DNA from: Christensenella sp. UBA7707
GTDB taxonomy: Bacteria; Bacillota; Clostridia; Christensenellales; CAG-138
Reading direction: 5' to 3'
NCBI GenBank assembly: GCA_002482435.1
Contig: DLFZ01000227.1
Span: 10,935 to 17,636, forward strand
Length of the DNA stretch: 6,702 nt
The notes below the pieces were generated by a model. The model saw only the letters and a program-made list of their open reading frames with translations. It was not told the DNA's origin and made no database searches. Below are positions 5,586-6,702 of the stretch, piece by piece. The position numbers and the translations under genes were made by a program. Numbering within the stretch: position 1 is the first letter of the stretch; the number at the start of each line of letters is the position of its first letter.

Positions 5586-6179
5586 ATGACACAAACGGAA
5601 CGAATGAAATGCTTTTTCGATGAGCGCGCCGCGCACTGGGACGCGCGCGGGCATGCCGACAACACTGCGCTGCTGCGCGGCATCTTAAGCGCCGCGGGCT
5701 TAACGAAAGACATGCGCATCCTCGACATTGCCTGCGGCACGGGTGTGCTTTTTCCACTGCTTTTGGAAAGCAATCCAGAGCTTGTGCACGGCATTGACCT
5801 TTCCGATGAAATGGTAAAGCTCGCACGTAAAAAAGCGGACGATTTGCGCATTGAAGTGTTTGCCGTGGATTTTTATGGGTTTTCCCCCGCCTGCCGCTAC
5901 GACTTCGCGGTAGCGTACAACGCCTACCCGCATTTCATCGACAAGAAGCTGTTTGCAAAAAAACTGCACGCTTTGCTTGAAAAGGGCGATAGGTTTTTGA
6001 TTGTGCACGGGCGCGGGCGCGAAATGATCAACGCCCATCACAATCAGGGCGAGGCGGTTCACGTTTCCGTTCCCCTTCGTCCCTGCGACGAGGAAGCGCT
6101 CGCTTTTGAAGGGTTGTTCCGCATCGATTTAAAAATCGACACGGAAAGCTGCTACGCACTTTCAGGCACGGCGCTATAA
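5586..6179 (+). CDS. Class I SAM-dependent methyltransferase
   Basis: This 197-residue, probably cytoplasmic enzyme transfers a methyl group from S-adenosylmethionine. The N-terminal FDERAAHWD (11-19) is common in UbiE-like small-molecule methyltransferases. Motif I is LDIACGTGVL (46-55). The acidic residue after strand 2 is D71 (GIDLSDEM), VDFYGF follows near 98-103, and YDFAVAYNAYPHF is the motif II/post region. The tail has HGRGREMINAHH, a His-rich stretch that may belong to the active site. It is somewhat short for the group but looks complete. SD GGAGGTG (5572-5578) is good. It lies 39 nt after the ECF S gene with no terminator between, and the terminator at 6198-6231 follows, so both genes are probably one transcript. 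The substrate is unknown. Confidence 0.9.
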   Translation: MTQTERMKCFFDERAAHWDARGHADNTALLRGILSAAGLTKDMRILDIACGTGVLFPLLLESNPELVHGIDLSDEMVKLARKKADDLRIEVFAVDFYGFSPACRYDFAVAYNAYPHFIDKKLFAKKLHALLEKGDRFLIVHGRGREMINAHHNQGEAVHVSVPLRPCDEEALAFEGLFRIDLKIDTESCYALSGTAL

Positions 6180-6197
6180 CCCCGGCAAGAAAATTAG

Positions 6198-6231
6198 AAA
6201 GCCCGCCGAGAAGAATCCGGCGGGCTTTTTC
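6198..6231. terminator. Intrinsic terminator, probably bidirectional
   Basis: AAAGCCCGCCG (6198-6208) and CGGCGGGCTTT (6218-6228) form a perfect 11-bp stem with a 9-nt loop. A T-run (6226-6230) follows on the plus strand. On the minus strand the stem is followed by a broken T-rich stretch (TTTCTAATTTT). It lies 18 nt after the methyltransferase stop and 27 nt after the convergent csoR-like stop, so it can end both transcripts. Confidence 0.92.
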
Positions 6232-6255
6232 TTTGCAACTTTTCGCGACTTACCG

Positions 6256-6579
6256 CTATTTGATAAACTGCTCGATGGATTTGTTGAGCTCGTGAATGCT
6301 CTCCATGTCGTCGTGCCGTACAGCGTCCACAAGACATTGCTCGATGTGGTTTTGCAACAGCGCCTTGCCCGCGCTGTTCACGGCGCTCCGCACGGCGGCA
6401 AGCTGCACCAGCACCTCGCTGCAATCGCGGTCTTCCTCAATCATACGGCGGATGGACTCGATATGGCCGGTAATGCGCGCAAGCCTGTTGATGAGCGCTT
6501 TCTTTTCCTCATCTGAATGGATGTGGCGGTGCGGATGCACGTGCGCCGCATCCTGCGGATGGTCGTGTTTTTTTGCCAT
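6256..6579 (-). CDS. CsoR/RcnR-family metal-sensing repressor with His-rich N-terminus (possibly InrS-like nickel sensor)
   Basis: This 107-residue all-helical repressor has the CsoR-family signature (RLARITGHIESIRRMIE at 32-48, then LAAVRSAVNSAGKALL). The ligand triad C53, H78, C82 is the W-X-Y pattern of CsoR and rules out the Cys/Cys persulfide pattern of CstR. A His-rich tail precedes it (H5, H7, H13, H15, H17, H19, H21). From memory, the Ni(II) sensor InrS uses His21, Cys53, His78 and Cys82, which are the same positions counted from this ATG. Cu(I) sensing remains the main alternative. ATG 6579 is preferred because an AAAGGG SD lies 8 nt upstream; a GTG at 6588 would overlap that SD. The protein probably derepresses an efflux or storage gene. 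The control target is not in the window, unless the gene to the right is one. Confidence 0.9.
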   Translation of the reverse strand: MAKKHDHPQDAAHVHPHRHIHSDEEKKALINRLARITGHIESIRRMIEEDRDCSEVLVQLAAVRSAVNSAGKALLQNHIEQCLVDAVRHDDMESIHELNKSIEQFIK

Positions 6580-6587
6580 GTGCTTCA

Positions 6588-6593
6588 CCCTTT
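6588..6593 (-). promoter_or_regulatory. csoR-like gene Shine-Dalgarno deciding the start
   Basis: AAAGGG on the minus strand lies 8 nt before ATG 6579. The in-frame GTG at 6588 overlaps this site and has no SD of its own. Confidence 0.6.
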
Positions 6594-6611
6594 TGGCGGT
6601 TCTTCTTGTTC

Positions 6612-6640
6612 AGTATACGAAAAATCTCCACGCCGCGCAA
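6612..6640 (-). promoter_or_regulatory. Predicted promoter of the CsoR-family gene
   Basis: On the minus strand TTGCGC (6640-6635), a 17-nt spacer and TATACT (6617-6612). The -10 is good; the -35 matches at TTG only. The same pattern (TTGCG-N-TATACT, spacer 17) precedes the ECF gene. Confidence 0.5.
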
Positions 6641-6656
6641 TGCGGGGCGGGGGGAT
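6624..6656. promoter_or_regulatory. GC-rich imperfect palindrome over the csoR-like promoter, candidate metal-sensor operator
   Basis: Two 15-base arms (6624-6638 and 6642-6656) around AAT match at 12 of 15 positions; the inner 8 match at 7. The right arm holds a G6 tract (6649-6654) followed by ATA. CsoR/RcnR-family operators are G/C-tract palindromes with AT-rich flanks, and this one covers the predicted -35, so autorepression is plausible. Confidence 0.45.
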
Positions 6657-6663
6657 AAGGCAC

Positions 6664-6702
6664 TCACAAAAGCGCATCTGCCTCGTAAACGCGGGATTCA
6701 CC
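6664..6702 (-). CDS. Possible 3' end of a gene entering from the right edge
   Basis: Reading left from the window edge, 12 sense codons (GESRVYEADALL) end in TGA at 6664-6666, 85 nt before the CsoR-family start. Codon choice resembles the other genes here and no better gene start is seen in this stretch. Twelve codons are too few to identify a product or to exclude chance. Confidence 0.25.
   Translation of the reverse strand, partial: GESRVYEADALL

Noticed and set aside
4920..5654. Minus-strand reading frame of 244 codons opposite the ECF gene
   Set aside because: Extremely Arg/Lys/His-rich composition, the typical complement of a hydrophobic membrane protein gene; the plus strand has a recognisable S component with an SD.
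6586..6588. GTG start for the CsoR-family gene (three extra residues)
   Set aside because: The GTG overlaps the AAAGGG site that serves ATG 6579 and has no SD of its own.
6640..6702. Plus-strand frame from ATG 6640 open to the right edge
   Set aside because: No SD, begins inside the GC-rich palindrome, and the 21 codons have no recognisable features.

Overview
The window looks like chromosomal DNA from an anaerobic member of the Bacillota, probably a gut-type clostridium. Base composition appears moderately GC-rich by eye (not counted). Genes have strong AGGAGG-type ribosome binding sites, and the content (a cysteine-rich FAD/4Fe-4S oxidoreductase, HypB, an ECF transporter S component, a CsoR-family sensor) is typical of fermentative anaerobes. 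No rRNA, tRNA, CRISPR array, insertion sequence or phage gene was seen.

Left part (1-3938, minus strand): a three-gene operon transcribed leftwards. In order it encodes a polytopic membrane protein resembling DUF5692, the nickel-insertion GTPase HypB, and a large flavin/iron-sulfur oxidoreductase that runs off the left edge. HypB stands here without hydrogenase structural genes or hypA, so a nickel GTPase is tied to an uncharacterised membrane protein and a redox enzyme.

Control region (3939-4224): a 286-bp divergent intergenic region separates that operon from a FadR-family GntR regulator reading right. Each direction has a good extended -10 promoter, and each promoter has a TGG(T/C)TGAACCA site just downstream of its predicted start. 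This fits one repressor controlling both itself and the operon. A separate large inverted repeat fills the space between the two -35 boxes. The operon leader carries duplicated short elements that can form competing hairpins.

Right part (4225-6179, plus strand): after the regulator come an ECF transporter substrate-binding (S) component and a class I SAM-dependent methyltransferase. They probably form a two-gene unit with its own promoter (TTGCGG-N17-TATACT). A strong hairpin terminator at 6198-6231 separates them from a convergent gene.

Right edge (6256-6702, minus strand): a CsoR/RcnR-family metal sensor with a His-rich N-terminus. Its His21-Cys53-His78-Cys82 set matches, by position, the nickel ligands recalled for cyanobacterial InrS. 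Its promoter overlaps a GC-rich imperfect palindrome with a G6 tract. With HypB nearby, nickel handling is a possible theme, but this is inference: the two loci have separate promoters and are about 3.3 kb apart.
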